Assembly (NCBI RefSeq): GCF_001507555.1
Contig: NZ_LQBO01000001.1
Span: 1,426,001 to 1,490,000 of the forward strand
Direction: 5' to 3'
DNA from: Thiomicrospira sp. XS5
Lineage (GTDB): Bacteria > Pseudomonadota > Gammaproteobacteria > Thiomicrospirales > Thiomicrospiraceae
DNA: 64,000 bases
Part shown: piece after piece, positions 54,415 to 63,787 of the stretch
How positions within the stretch are numbered: position 1 is the stretch's first letter
How the letters are laid out: the number at the start of each line of letters is the position of its first letter
The notes under the pieces: model-generated
The model's input: the letters and a program-made list of their open reading frames with translations, nothing else
The model's database searches: none
What the model was told of the DNA's origin: nothing
Made by a program: the position numbers and the translations under genes

Positions 54415-55026
54415 ATGTCGTCAAAAGAGCAGACTGAGAACAAAAACCTGACGCGTCGTAAAGTATTAACGGCCGCGACGGGTGTTTTAGGGGCGGCAGG
54501 CGCTACCTTTGTAGCGGTTCCTTTCGTGAGCTCCTGGCAGCCGAGCGAAAAAGCCAAGGCCGCCGGGGCTCCTGTGGATGCAGATTTGAGTTTGTTGTCA
54601 CCTGGGCAAATGTTGACGGTTTCCTGGCGTGGTAAACCGGTTTGGGTCGTCAGACGGACGACGGAAATGTTGAGCATTCTGCCGACATTGGACAATGAGT
54701 TGCGTGATCCGAATTCTGATAACTCGGTGCAACCGGAATATTGTAAAAACGAAGTCCGAGCCTTGAATGAGGAGTACTTGGTCGTCGTCGGTGTCTGTAC
54801 CCACTTGGGGTGTGCGCCGATGTATCGCCCGGCGGTCGATTCACCGGATATGGCGAAAGGCTGGAAAGGCGGTTTCTTCTGTCCGTGTCACGGTTCCAGC
54901 TTTGATTTGGCCGGTCGTGTTTTCCAAGGTGTTCCGGCACCGACTAACCTGGAAATTCCACCTTATCGTTATGTTTCCGATTCGGTCATTAGAGTGGGTG
55001 AAAACCCTGAAGAAGGAGTGGTTTGA
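54415..55026 (+). CDS. petA: Ubiquinol-cytochrome c reductase Rieske iron-sulfur subunit
   Basis: 203 residues. A Tat-like N-terminus (TRRKVLTAATGVLGAAGATFVAVPF) gives the single membrane anchor. The 2Fe-2S ligands are in VCTHLGCAPMY and FFCPCHGSSFDLAGRVFQG (Cys-His and Cys-His with the extra disulfide Cys). It takes the first electron from quinol in the bc1 complex. GAGG lies before the ATG. First gene of petABC. Confidence 0.97.
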   Translation: MSSKEQTENKNLTRRKVLTAATGVLGAAGATFVAVPFVSSWQPSEKAKAAGAPVDADLSLLSPGQMLTVSWRGKPVWVVRRTTEMLSILPTLDNELRDPNSDNSVQPEYCKNEVRALNEEYLVVVGVCTHLGCAPMYRPAVDSPDMAKGWKGGFFCPCHGSSFDLAGRVFQGVPAPTNLEIPPYRYVSDSVIRVGENPEEGVV

Positions 55027-56258
55027 TGCAGACAGAACATAAGAAACCTCAAAACTCTCTATTGGCCTGGTTGGATGCGCGTTATCCGCTTGTCAGCACA
55101 TGGAACGAGCATGTGGCCGAGTATTACGCGCCTAAGAATTTCAACTTCTGGTATTTCTTCGGTTCACTGGCGCTGTTGGTGCTGGTCAACCAATTCGTCA
55201 CCGGTATCTGGCTGACGATGAGCTTTAAGCCGAGTGCGGCGGAAGCGTTCAATTCCGTTGAATACATTATGCGCGATGTCGAGTGGGGCTGGCTGATTCG
55301 CTACATGCACTCCACCGGAGCGTCGGCGTTCTTCATTGTGATTTACTTCCATATGATGCGGGGGCTGCTCTACGGCTCCTACAAGAACCCGCGTGAGCTG
55401 GTGTGGATACTGGGGATGCTTATCTTCCTGGTGTTGATGGCGGAAGCCTTTATGGGTTACTTATTGCCTTGGGGACAAATGTCTTACTGGGGCGCACAGG
55501 TCATCATTTCCCTATTTGGAGCCATACCCGTTGTGGGACCGGATTTAGCGGTATGGGTGCGGGGTGACTTCGTCATTTCCGATGCCACTTTGAACCGCTT
55601 CTTCGCATTGCACGTCATTGCCTTGCCGTTAGTGTTGGTGATTCTGGTGTTTATGCACATCGTGGCGCTGCATAAAGTCGGATCCAACAACCCGGACGGC
55701 GTGGAAATCAAAAAGTATAAAAACGAAAAAGGTTTGCCGATCGACGGCATTCCGTTCCATCCTTACTATACGGTTAAGGATTTGTTCGGAGCGTCCGTCT
55801 TCATGTTGCTGTTCGCAATCGTGGTGTTTTATTTCCCGGAAGGTGGCGGCTACTTCATCGAACCACCGAACTTTGAACCGGCGAACCCGTTGAAGACACC
55901 GGAGCACATTGCCCCTGTCTGGTATTTCACGCCATACTATGCGGTTTTGCGAGCGGTGCCGGATAAACTGCTGGGCGTTATCGCCATGGGCGCGGCGATT
56001 GCAGTGCTCTTCGCCATGCCGTGGCTGGACCGTTGTAAAGTGAAGTCCATCCGTTATCGCGGGGCGTCTTTTAAAGTATTGCTGACCATGTTTGTTGTGA
56101 GCTTCTTAGTACTTGGCTGGCTCGGAACGCAGCCGGCGACACCGGAACTGACGAAATTGGCGCGCGTTTTCACCGCGACCTATTTCCTGTTCTTCATTAT
56201 CTTGCCATTCACATCGGTGAGTGAGAAAACCAAGCCAATTCCGGAGAGGGTCAGTTAA
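55026..56258 (+). CDS. petB: Ubiquinol-cytochrome c reductase cytochrome b
   Basis: 410 residues from ATG 55026, overlapping the petA TGA. Haem-binding histidines occur in RYMHSTGASAFFIVIYFHMMRG and in RFFALHVIALPLVLVILVFMHIVALHKVG; the Qo-site PEWY-like motif reads PVWYFTPYYAVLRAVPDK, i.e. PVWY. A complete fused cytochrome b (N-terminal b6-like plus subunit-IV-like parts) with eight helices. AAGGAGTGG precedes the start. Confidence 0.97.
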   Translation: MQTEHKKPQNSLLAWLDARYPLVSTWNEHVAEYYAPKNFNFWYFFGSLALLVLVNQFVTGIWLTMSFKPSAAEAFNSVEYIMRDVEWGWLIRYMHSTGASAFFIVIYFHMMRGLLYGSYKNPRELVWILGMLIFLVLMAEAFMGYLLPWGQMSYWGAQVIISLFGAIPVVGPDLAVWVRGDFVISDATLNRFFALHVIALPLVLVILVFMHIVALHKVGSNNPDGVEIKKYKNEKGLPIDGIPFHPYYTVKDLFGASVFMLLFAIVVFYFPEGGGYFIEPPNFEPANPLKTPEHIAPVWYFTPYYAVLRAVPDKLLGVIAMGAAIAVLFAMPWLDRCKVKSIRYRGASFKVLLTMFVVSFLVLGWLGTQPATPELTKLARVFTATYFLFFIILPFTSVSEKTKPIPERVS

Positions 56259-56259
56259 C

Positions 56260-56919
56260 ATGAGAAAAATCAGTTCAATTTTCATTTTATGCATGCTTTT
56301 CCCGCTGGCCGGTTTGGCCGCTGGCGGTCCGGCATTGGATTTGGAAAAGGCCGATAACAGCCTGGAAGACAAGGACTCGCTGAAACGCGGTGCGGTTTTG
56401 TTCTCAAACTATTGCATGGCGTGCCACTCGGTGAAATACCTGCGTTATAACCGTATCGCCCGCGATTTCGGTTGGACCGATGAAGAAGTGGTCGAAGCGA
56501 TGACTTACGGTCAGAACCGAGCGGTGGACAACGTCACTACGCGTATGTTGCCGGGCGTTGATGAAGAAGTACTTGGTACCAAAGTCCCGGACTTGTCGCT
56601 GATGGCGCGTTTGAAAGGCTCCGATTACATCTACAGCTTCATGCGAGGTTATGAGCTGGATGAAAAGACTGGGGAATGGGATAACCGCCTGTTGCACGGC
56701 ACGGTCATGCCGCATGTCTTGGAAGGCATGCAGCGTCACATGTCGGCCGAAGAGTTCAAGCAGGCCACGCGCGATATCACCAACTTCTTGGAGTACGCGG
56801 GGGAACCGGCTAAACTGCAGCGTCACGATTTGGGTTGGAAGGTCATTCTCTTCCTATTGGTCCTGATTCTGTTGACCTATTTATTGAAAAAAGAATACTG
56901 GCGAGACATCAAGCATTGA
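56260..56919 (+). CDS. petC: Ubiquinol-cytochrome c reductase cytochrome c1
   Basis: 219 residues from ATG 56260 with GGAGAGGG upstream. Signal peptide (about 1-20), haem motif CMACHSVKYLRYNRIARDFG, probable Met ligand in LHGTVMPHVLEGMQ, and one C-terminal membrane anchor (about 195-212, VILFLLVLILLTYLL). It passes electrons to a soluble cytochrome c. Last gene of petABC, followed by a strong terminator. Confidence 0.96.
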   Translation: MRKISSIFILCMLFPLAGLAAGGPALDLEKADNSLEDKDSLKRGAVLFSNYCMACHSVKYLRYNRIARDFGWTDEEVVEAMTYGQNRAVDNVTTRMLPGVDEEVLGTKVPDLSLMARLKGSDYIYSFMRGYELDEKTGEWDNRLLHGTVMPHVLEGMQRHMSAEEFKQATRDITNFLEYAGEPAKLQRHDLGWKVILFLLVLILLTYLLKKEYWRDIKH

Positions 56920-56931
56920 TCGCTGTTTTCG

Positions 56932-56956
56932 AAAGCCCGCTTTGCGGGCTTTTTTG
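56932..56956 (+). terminator. Terminator of petABC
   Basis: AAAGCCCGC and GCGGGCTTT pair around TTT, with a T6 run, 13 bp after petC. Confidence 0.88.
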
Positions 56957-56973
56957 TTTAGGTGATGTCTGAA

Positions 56974-58347
56974 ATGGCTAAAAAAGTGAAACTGGCGTAT
57001 GTCTGCACCGAGTGTGGTGCCGATTACGCGCAATGGCAAGGACAATGTACGGCCTGCGGTGAATGGAACTCTTTGAAAGAGTTTAAGGTCTCCGCCTCCA
57101 AAACCAAAGCCTCGGGGCGGGCGCAAACCGTCGGTTATGCCGGTGCATCCGAGCAAACCGTGATGTCGGTCAATGAAGTCGAACTGTCGGAAGTCCCGCG
57201 CATCGATTCCAGCCTGTCCGAGCTGGACCGAGTGCTGGGTGGCGGTATTGTACCGGGATCGGTGGTGTTGATTGGTGGTGACCCGGGCGTCGGCAAGTCG
57301 TCCTTACTCCTACAGGTGTGCTGTCAATTGAGCCAGAGTCAAAAAGTGCTTTATGTCACCGGTGAAGAATCCTTGCAGCAGGTGGCTATGCGTGCCAAAC
57401 GCATGAATCTGCCGGAAGACAAACTGCGTTTGCTGACGGAAACCGATGTGGAAGCCATCACCATGGCGGCGCAAACCGAACAGCCTAGAGTGATGGTGGT
57501 CGATTCGATTCAGACCATGCAGTTGGGCGATGTCAGCAGTGCGGCGGGTGGCGTGTCACAAGTGCGCGAATCGGCCGCGTACCTGACGCGTTTCGCCAAA
57601 CAGAATCAGATTATGGTCTTCTTGGTCGGTCACGTGACCAAATCCGGTGAAGTCGCCGGCCCGCGGGTCTTGGAGCACATCGTCGATACGGTGCTGTTTT
57701 TGGAAGGGCAGTCCGATAGCCGCTTTCGAACGTTACGTGCTATCAAAAACCGTTTTGGCGCCGTCAATGAATTGGGCGTGTTCGCCATGACCGATAAGGG
57801 CATGAAGCAAATCAAAAATCCGTCGGCGATTTTCTTGTCTCGCGCGGAAGAACCGTCGCCCGGTTCGGCAGTGATGGTGCTTTGGGAAGGTTCTCGGCCG
57901 TTGTTGGTGGAAATTCAAGCCTTGGTGGACGAATCTCCCTACGGCGCGCCGAAACGGGTAACGGTCGGCTTGGAGTACAACCGTCTCTCGATGTTGCTGG
58001 CCGTGTTACACCGTCATGCCGGGGTGCAGGCTGGGGATCAGGATGTTTACGTCAATGTGGTGGGCGGCGTGAAGGTCAGTGAGACCAGCGCTGACCTGGC
58101 CGTATTGTGTGCGATTGTCTCCAGCTTAAAAAACAAAGTATTGCCTCAGGATTTAATCGTGTTTGGTGAGGTGGGTCTGTCCGGCGAAATTCGGCCGGTT
58201 TCCAGCGGGCAGGAACGCATTCTCGAAGCCGCCAAGCACGGTTTTAAAAAAGCCATTGTGCCGAATGCCAATATTCCGAAAGGCGGCGTGCCCGGTATGG
58301 AAGTCATCGGCGTCTCGACGCTTCAGCAGGCGTTGGCGCAAATTTAG
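56974..58347 (+). CDS. radA: DNA repair and recombination helicase RadA/Sms
   Basis: 457 residues from ATG 56974 (ATG 56965 is also in frame). A four-cysteine zinc finger (YVCTECGADYAQWQGQCTACGEW), a RecA-like core with Walker A GGDPGVGKSSLLLQ, the RadA motif KNRFGAVNELGVF, and a C-terminal Lon-protease-like domain (FGEVGLSGEIRPVSSGQERILEAAKHGFKKAIVP) without the catalytic pair. RadA extends recombination intermediates and is needed for natural transformation in several bacteria, which is of interest given comEC at 20.6 kb. Confidence 0.97.
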   Translation: MAKKVKLAYVCTECGADYAQWQGQCTACGEWNSLKEFKVSASKTKASGRAQTVGYAGASEQTVMSVNEVELSEVPRIDSSLSELDRVLGGGIVPGSVVLIGGDPGVGKSSLLLQVCCQLSQSQKVLYVTGEESLQQVAMRAKRMNLPEDKLRLLTETDVEAITMAAQTEQPRVMVVDSIQTMQLGDVSSAAGGVSQVRESAAYLTRFAKQNQIMVFLVGHVTKSGEVAGPRVLEHIVDTVLFLEGQSDSRFRTLRAIKNRFGAVNELGVFAMTDKGMKQIKNPSAIFLSRAEEPSPGSAVMVLWEGSRPLLVEIQALVDESPYGAPKRVTVGLEYNRLSMLLAVLHRHAGVQAGDQDVYVNVVGGVKVSETSADLAVLCAIVSSLKNKVLPQDLIVFGEVGLSGEIRPVSSGQERILEAAKHGFKKAIVPNANIPKGGVPGMEVIGVSTLQQALAQI

Positions 58348-58440
58348 GCCACGTCTACGGAGTTTTACCCCGTTCTATTGCAGGGGATTTCATGTAGAAT
58401 AGCCCTATATCTTCCCAATCACGGCAGGTGATATCAGGCT

Positions 58441-60696
58441 ATGACACATCAATCCACCGGGCTGGACGCCATTCACCTTGGAGACGTTGAACTCGCTTCG
58501 GCCGTGGTGCAGTCTCGCGGCGAAGCGGAATGGTGGATTGAGTCGCAAAATGACGCCGCCAAGGCCATTTGGGGCGATTACGACATCTCGCAGGACATCT
58601 CCTTGCGCTTATCGCTGTTGGAAGCCGACAAAAAACGCATTCCCAGCAGTTTTCTGCATAAAATTCCCGGTAATATCCAGTCGTTACGTTTCATTGTGAC
58701 ACCGTACCAAGGCCGTTTGTTGGTACAGTTTTTTCCCGATTTTTCCGAACACCATTCCGAAGACGACGGTATTTTCGATTTCTATGAAACTGTTCTGGAA
58801 GCTTCCCATAATGGTGTGTTTGATTTTAACTTGACCGACGAAACGGTCAAATACAGTCGTAATGTCCATGAAATCTGCGGCGTCACCGTATCCGATTTGG
58901 GGCGTACCAAATCCGATTTCTTTAAACGCATCCACCCGGATGATATCGAGGCGGTGGACGAAGCGCTGGAAATGCATCTGGAAACCGCTTGGCCGTTTGA
59001 AGTGGAGTTTCGTTTCAAAACAGCGATGGGCATTTACATCTGGTTGCAAAGTTGTGGTAAGGCAATCAAAGATACCGAAGATGATGAAGCAGTGCGTTTT
59101 GTCGGCAATCTGGTCAATATTTCCGAACGAAAATTTGTCGAAGACATGGTGAAGCAACGTGAACAACTGGTTGAACAAATCATCGACAGCTTGCCGATTA
59201 GCATTTACGTAAAAGATGACAAAGGCTGTTTCCGCTTTTTCAGCGAGCAAACCGAAAAAGATACCGGCATCGATCGTGCCATGGCCATCGGTAAAACCGA
59301 TTATGAAATTTTCCCGATTGAGCAGGCCAGACAATCGGCCTTGCAAGATCAGCAGGTGGTCGAATCCGGACGCTTGATGGTCACCGAAGAACCGGTGCAA
59401 TTGCCGAACGGTGAATGCCGTTGGTTAATGCAGGGGAAAGGTCCGATTACCATTTACGAAGACGATTCGGTCAAAAACTGGCTACTCGGTTTCTCGCTCG
59501 ACATCACCGAGCGTAAATTGGCGGAAGATTTACAGCGTGATGCGAAAATCGCCGCGGAAGAAGCGGTACAAACCAAGTCCGAGTTTTTATCGGTGATGAG
59601 CCATGAAATCCGCACACCGTTGAACTCGGTGATCGGGACGGCGCAACTGTTGCAGGACATGGTGCTGGAGGACGAACAAAAGCATTACGTTGATATGATT
59701 CGCCACTCCGGTGAGCATCTGTTGCAGTTGATTAACGATATTCTTGATTTCAACAAGCTGGAAGCCAATAAGGTGGAGCTGGAATCGGCGGCGTTCGACT
59801 TGTCGACGTTGGTCGGCAGCATTCTGGATATGAATCGTCTGTTGGCGGATAAAAAGGGCCTCAAGCTTTCGGAACACTATTCGGATGGCTTGTCGGCGTT
59901 TTACCTCGGTGATGCGGCACGCGTACGGCAGATCCTTTTGAATCTGGTCGGTAATGCGTTGAAATTCACCTCGGAAGGGGAAATATCGATTCGGGTTCGG
60001 CCGACTGAGAGCAAACGCGTGCGCTTTGAGGTGACGGATTCCGGCATTGGCATTCGCCCTGAGCAAATCGATAAATTGTTTTCTGCGTTCACGCAAGCCG
60101 ATGCGTCCACCACACGCCAATTCGGTGGGACAGGGTTGGGCTTGTCCATCTGTAAAAAGCTGGTGGACATGATGGGCGGTGACATCGGCATTGACAGTGA
60201 ATATGGCCAAGGCAGCACCTTCTGGTTCGAATTGCCGCTGGTACCGGCCAAAGCGCCGGAAAAACCGGTGGAGGTGTCACCGGAAATGGAAACGGCACCG
60301 TTGAATATTCTGGTGGCGGAAGACAATTTGCCGAATCAGTTATTGGTGAAAGCCATTTTGTCGAAACTTGGGCATCAGGTGTTGGTGGTCGGTAACGGGC
60401 TGGAAGCGGTTCAGTCCGTGGAAACGGCCGAGTCACCCTTTGATGTGGTACTGATGGATATGCAGATGCCGGAAATGGACGGGCTGACAGCCACTCAGCA
60501 TATTCGGGAATTACCGTCCAGCCGGGCGAGTGTGCCGATCATCGCCTTGACCGCCAATGCGCTCAGCGGAGATCGTGAAAAAGTTTTGGATGCTGGTATG
60601 AACGATTATCTGACTAAGCCGATTGATGTATCGCAGTTGAAGCGGTTATTGAATGTTTGGGGTACGGCCAATCAGCGATTGCCGGGGTTTGAGTAA
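58441..60696 (+). CDS. PAS-domain hybrid histidine kinase / response regulator
   Basis: 751 residues with no membrane helix, so cytosolic. A poorly conserved N-terminus (1-110), two PAS-PAC units (about 115-235 and 245-365, each ending in ISERK or ITERK), HisKA with H388 in SHEIRTPLNSVIGTAQLL, HATPase (DSGIGIRPEQIDKLFSAFTQAD, GGTGLGLSICKKLVDMMGGDIG) and a C-terminal receiver with Asp673 in VVLMDMQMPEMDGL. Phosphate should pass to the receiver; no Hpt domain or partner regulator is nearby. It is followed at once by the 60696 palindromic terminator, which starts inside the TAA region. Confidence 0.93.
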   Translation: MTHQSTGLDAIHLGDVELASAVVQSRGEAEWWIESQNDAAKAIWGDYDISQDISLRLSLLEADKKRIPSSFLHKIPGNIQSLRFIVTPYQGRLLVQFFPDFSEHHSEDDGIFDFYETVLEASHNGVFDFNLTDETVKYSRNVHEICGVTVSDLGRTKSDFFKRIHPDDIEAVDEALEMHLETAWPFEVEFRFKTAMGIYIWLQSCGKAIKDTEDDEAVRFVGNLVNISERKFVEDMVKQREQLVEQIIDSLPISIYVKDDKGCFRFFSEQTEKDTGIDRAMAIGKTDYEIFPIEQARQSALQDQQVVESGRLMVTEEPVQLPNGECRWLMQGKGPITIYEDDSVKNWLLGFSLDITERKLAEDLQRDAKIAAEEAVQTKSEFLSVMSHEIRTPLNSVIGTAQLLQDMVLEDEQKHYVDMIRHSGEHLLQLINDILDFNKLEANKVELESAAFDLSTLVGSILDMNRLLADKKGLKLSEHYSDGLSAFYLGDAARVRQILLNLVGNALKFTSEGEISIRVRPTESKRVRFEVTDSGIGIRPEQIDKLFSAFTQADASTTRQFGGTGLGLSICKKLVDMMGGDIGIDSEYGQGSTFWFELPLVPAKAPEKPVEVSPEMETAPLNILVAEDNLPNQLLVKAILSKLGHQVLVVGNGLEAVQSVETAESPFDVVLMDMQMPEMDGLTATQHIRELPSSRASVPIIALTANALSGDREKVLDAGMNDYLTKPIDVSQLKRLLNVWGTANQRLPGFE

Positions 60697-60719
60697 AAAC
60701 GCCCAGGCCTGGGCGTTTT
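60696..60719. terminator. Bidirectional terminator identical to the one at 3020
   Basis: The same perfect 24-bp palindrome (half AAAACGCCCAGG) between the convergent hybrid kinase and inositol-phosphatase genes. Confidence 0.85.
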
Positions 60720-60725
60720 CAGTAT

Positions 60726-61544
60726 TTAGTTGGCGTGTTGATAATCCTGCAAGATTTGAAACCAGTCGTCGAATAGCGCCGGTGTGGTCGCGGCCACAGC
60801 GGAACGCTTGACCACTTCCGACACCAAAACGGTTTCGCCCGTCAAGGTAGCGCTTTTGCCGCCGGCTTCATTCAAAATCAGCCAGCCGGCGGCGTAATCC
60901 CAGATGTTTTGGGCGCCGTGGCAATAAAGTTGACCGCGTCCTGCGGCGACCCAACACCAGTCTAATGCCACGGAACCGATACTGCGCTGCGACGCATAAG
61001 GCGGTTTCAATACCAGCTCGGTTGACAACGGCGCCTGCAATCGTTTGAAATCGACGAGTCCGATGCACTTCTTCAATTCCGTTTTGGCGGTTTGCGCGAT
61101 AAGCGCGCGGTCGTTCAATTCCGCGCCTTGGCCTTTGCGTGCCGCAAACAGCTCGTCACGGTCCGGGTCGTACACCATGCCCAGTTTGACATCGCCCTGG
61201 ATGATCAAGGCCAGCGAGACGCTGTAAACCGGAATGTCGCTGGCGAAGTTGCTGGTGCCATCGACCGGGTCGAGAATCCAGCAACCGTTATCGGAGGCGA
61301 GGGCGTCTTTTTGCTCTTGAGCCGAAGATTCCTCGCCCAAAAAGGTGAATTGCGGCCAGTGTTCGTTCAGGAAGGCTTCGGTGGCTTTTTGCATTTCGGT
61401 ATCGGCTTCGGTCAATACCGAGCCGTCGGCTTTGGTGGACGCATCCACATGACGGAAACGCGGCAGTACTTCCTGCTGTGCAAGCTGCTTGATGCCGTTT
61501 TTCAGTGTTTGCCAGGCCTGGTCGTTTTCGAAAATAAAAGACAT
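60726..61544 (-). CDS. Inositol-monophosphatase family protein
   Basis: 272 residues. The metal-binding motifs of the IMPase superfamily are present: FLGEESSAQEQ, WILDPVDGTSNFASDIPVYSVSLAL, and near the C-terminus NIWDYAAGWLILNEAGG. The family includes SuhB, CysQ and other phosphatases. The sequence diverges from SuhB and this genome region gives no pathway hint, so substrate is left open. A CCAGGCCTGG copy with T-tail is at 61512. It begins 12 bp after the CorC-type gene. Confidence 0.88.
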   Translation of the reverse strand: MSFIFENDQAWQTLKNGIKQLAQQEVLPRFRHVDASTKADGSVLTEADTEMQKATEAFLNEHWPQFTFLGEESSAQEQKDALASDNGCWILDPVDGTSNFASDIPVYSVSLALIIQGDVKLGMVYDPDRDELFAARKGQGAELNDRALIAQTAKTELKKCIGLVDFKRLQAPLSTELVLKPPYASQRSIGSVALDWCWVAAGRGQLYCHGAQNIWDYAAGWLILNEAGGKSATLTGETVLVSEVVKRSAVAATTPALFDDWFQILQDYQHAN

Positions 61545-61556
61545 AACTTTCCTTGG

Positions 61557-62843
61557 TTATTTGAAGCGCAGTGTCGGGTCGACCTGCGTCAGTTTGACTT
61601 TTTCGATGGCGTGTTTGGAGGTTTCGGTCACTTCCAGAATGTAGTTGTCGACCTTCAAGCAGGTGCCGACTTCCGGCAAAGTCTCCAATTCTTCCTGAAT
61701 CAGACCGTTCAGCGTTTTCGGGCCATCGGTCGGCAAGTCGAACTGGTAAGTTTTATTCAGGTCGCGAATGAATTCCGACGCATCGAAGGTGATGGAACCG
61801 TCCTGGTGCATCGCCACTTTAGTGAAGGCTTTTTCGCGGGTGTCGGTGCTGAATTTCCCGACGATTTCTTCCAGCAAATCTTCCAGCGTCAGCAGGCCTT
61901 GCAGGTTGCCGTATTCGTCCACAATCAGCGCCATGTGGCGCTTGTGCTTGTTGAAGCTGGACAACTGGATGTTCAAGGTCGTAGTTTCCGGAATGAAATA
62001 GCCCGGACGCGTCGCCTTGATGATGTCCTTCAGTGACAGGTCAGGTTTGGTCAATAACGGCAGCGCTTTACGCAGGTTGATGACGCCCAGTAAATCCTCG
62101 TCCATGTTTTCGCGGTACACCGGAATGCGTGTGAACGGCGATTTGAGGATGGTTTTAACGATTTCTTCCATTGGTTGGCTGACGTCAATGGCGTAAATAT
62201 CCTGTTTCGGAATCATTACGTCTTCCACGGTGATGCTTTCCAATTGCATGATGCCGTTGAGCATGGTGCGGTATTGTTTCGGCAAGCGCCCGGTGGCTTC
62301 GTTGATCAGGGTTTGCAGTTCTTCACGGCTCAACGCATGATCGTCGTCTTCTCGATCGGACACTTTTACGCCGAACAGACGCAGGAAGTTGTTGGCGAAA
62401 AAATTCACCATCCAGACCAGCGGCGACAGCACTTTCAATAACGGCTCTAGAAAATAGGCCGCGGGATAGGCGATTTTTTCAGGGTAAAGTGCGGCCAAGG
62501 TTTTCGGGGCCACTTCGGAAAAGACCAGAATGACCAGCGTCAATAGTCCGGCGGCCAAAGCAATACCGGCTTCGCCGATCAATCGCATGGCGATGATGGT
62601 GGCGACGGACGACGCGAAAATGTTCACGAAGTTGTTGCCGAGCAAAATAACGCCCAGCAAGCGATCCGGCGATTCCAGCAAACGCTGAACCTTGATGGCG
62701 CCTTTGTGGCCTTCTTTGACTTTGTGTTTCAGGCGGTATTTGTTCAGCGCCATCATTCCGGTTTCGGAACTTGAAAAAAGCGCGGACAGGATGATGAGTA
62801 AGATTAGGATCCCGAAGAGGACCGAAATGGGAATACTGTTCAA
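61557..62843 (-). CDS. HlyC/CorC family transporter (DUF21 - CBS - CorC)
   Basis: 428 residues: a DUF21/CNNM membrane domain with four helices (SALFSSSETGMMALNKYRLKH, LGNNFVNIFASSVATIIAMRL, LVILVFSEVAPKTLAALYPEKIAYP), a tandem CBS pair (ITVEDVMIPKQDIYAIDVSQPMEEIVKTILKSPFTRIPVYREN; HMALIVDEYGNLQGLLTLEDLLEEIVG) and a C-terminal CorC_HlyC domain. These proteins are CNNM-type and linked to Mg2+ or Co2+ efflux. It resembles YfjD-type proteins. Confidence 0.93.
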   Translation of the reverse strand: MNSIPISVLFGILILLIILSALFSSSETGMMALNKYRLKHKVKEGHKGAIKVQRLLESPDRLLGVILLGNNFVNIFASSVATIIAMRLIGEAGIALAAGLLTLVILVFSEVAPKTLAALYPEKIAYPAAYFLEPLLKVLSPLVWMVNFFANNFLRLFGVKVSDREDDDHALSREELQTLINEATGRLPKQYRTMLNGIMQLESITVEDVMIPKQDIYAIDVSQPMEEIVKTILKSPFTRIPVYRENMDEDLLGVINLRKALPLLTKPDLSLKDIIKATRPGYFIPETTTLNIQLSSFNKHKRHMALIVDEYGNLQGLLTLEDLLEEIVGKFSTDTREKAFTKVAMHQDGSITFDASEFIRDLNKTYQFDLPTDGPKTLNGLIQEELETLPEVGTCLKVDNYILEVTETSKHAIEKVKLTQVDPTLRFK

Positions 62844-62977
62844 GATGATTCTTTTGGGTAGTTAATCGAAAGGAAATTATAGCGATTCTGAAAGGGATTC
62901 GCCATGACATTTTTGCGACAGGGATGCGTGATGTTTTTGCGGCTTGAAAGCCGGGTTTATCCAGGCTGAAAAGCGCC

Positions 62978-63787
62978 TCAGCCTTTGGCGTGCATCATGA
63001 AGTTCAGAACGATTTCGGTGCCGATGTAACTCAGAATCAGCAGGAAATACGCCCAGATGGTGTAATAAGCGGCTTTTTGACCGCGCCAACCAAACTGAAA
63101 GTGGCCGAAAATCAACAGGCCGTAGGTCAGCCAAGCCAGGATGGCGAAGAAGGTTTTATGCACCAGGTGTTGTGCGAAGATGTCTTCCATAAAGAAGACG
63201 CCGCTCAGAAGTGCAAAGCTCAAGAAGATGAACCCGATAATGACCAGCTGAATCAGAGTTTTTTCCATGATTTGCAGCGGCGGCAGGTTCTTGAAAACAA
63301 TGCTTAATTGGCGTTTTTGGAAGCGTCTTTCCTGGATGGCGTACAGGGTGGCTTGCGCCGCCGCCAACCCCATAATGCTGTAAGCGGTAATGGAAATCAG
63401 GATGTGGCTGCCCAGCGCCAAAGGCAAGGGTTGGAAGCTGGAATTGATAAAGGGCAATAAGGTGGTTAACGCCGCTAACGGAAAGATAAAGATACCGAGG
63501 TTTTCAGTGGCTTTATTGATGTTGGTAATCAGCAAAATGACCACGGCAATCCATGAAATGAGCGACAGCCCGGTACCGAAGCGGAACATAATCATGCCGT
63601 CACTGAACAAGTGACCGGAAAATGAAATTAAATGGACAGCGGCGGCGAGGGCGGCAATCAGCAATAATTTATGGCGGTTGAAATTTGCCGCTTCGCTCTC
63701 GTCACTTTTAAAGCGTTGCCACAGGATGTGGGTGGCATACAGATAGAGCAAACTGGAAAAAAGTGCGATGAAAACGCTGATGGTCAT
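62978..63787 (-). CDS. CcsA/YpjD-like inner-membrane protein
   Basis: 269 residues with eight hydrophobic helices. The cytochrome-c-assembly (CcsA/ResC) motif region is recognisable: SHILISITAYSIMGLAAAQATLYAIQERRFQ and EDIFAQHLVHKTFFAILAWLTYGLLIFGHFQFGWRGQKAAYYTIWAYFLLILSYIGTEIV, with conserved histidines in SHIL, LVHKT and FGHFQF. It is the YpjD type usually found beside a CorC-like gene and ffh. Whether it takes part in cytochrome c assembly is not known. Confidence 0.9.
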   Translation of the reverse strand: MTISVFIALFSSLLYLYATHILWQRFKSDESEAANFNRHKLLLIAALAAAVHLISFSGHLFSDGMIMFRFGTGLSLISWIAVVILLITNINKATENLGIFIFPLAALTTLLPFINSSFQPLPLALGSHILISITAYSIMGLAAAQATLYAIQERRFQKRQLSIVFKNLPPLQIMEKTLIQLVIIGFIFLSFALLSGVFFMEDIFAQHLVHKTFFAILAWLTYGLLIFGHFQFGWRGQKAAYYTIWAYFLLILSYIGTEIVLNFMMHAKG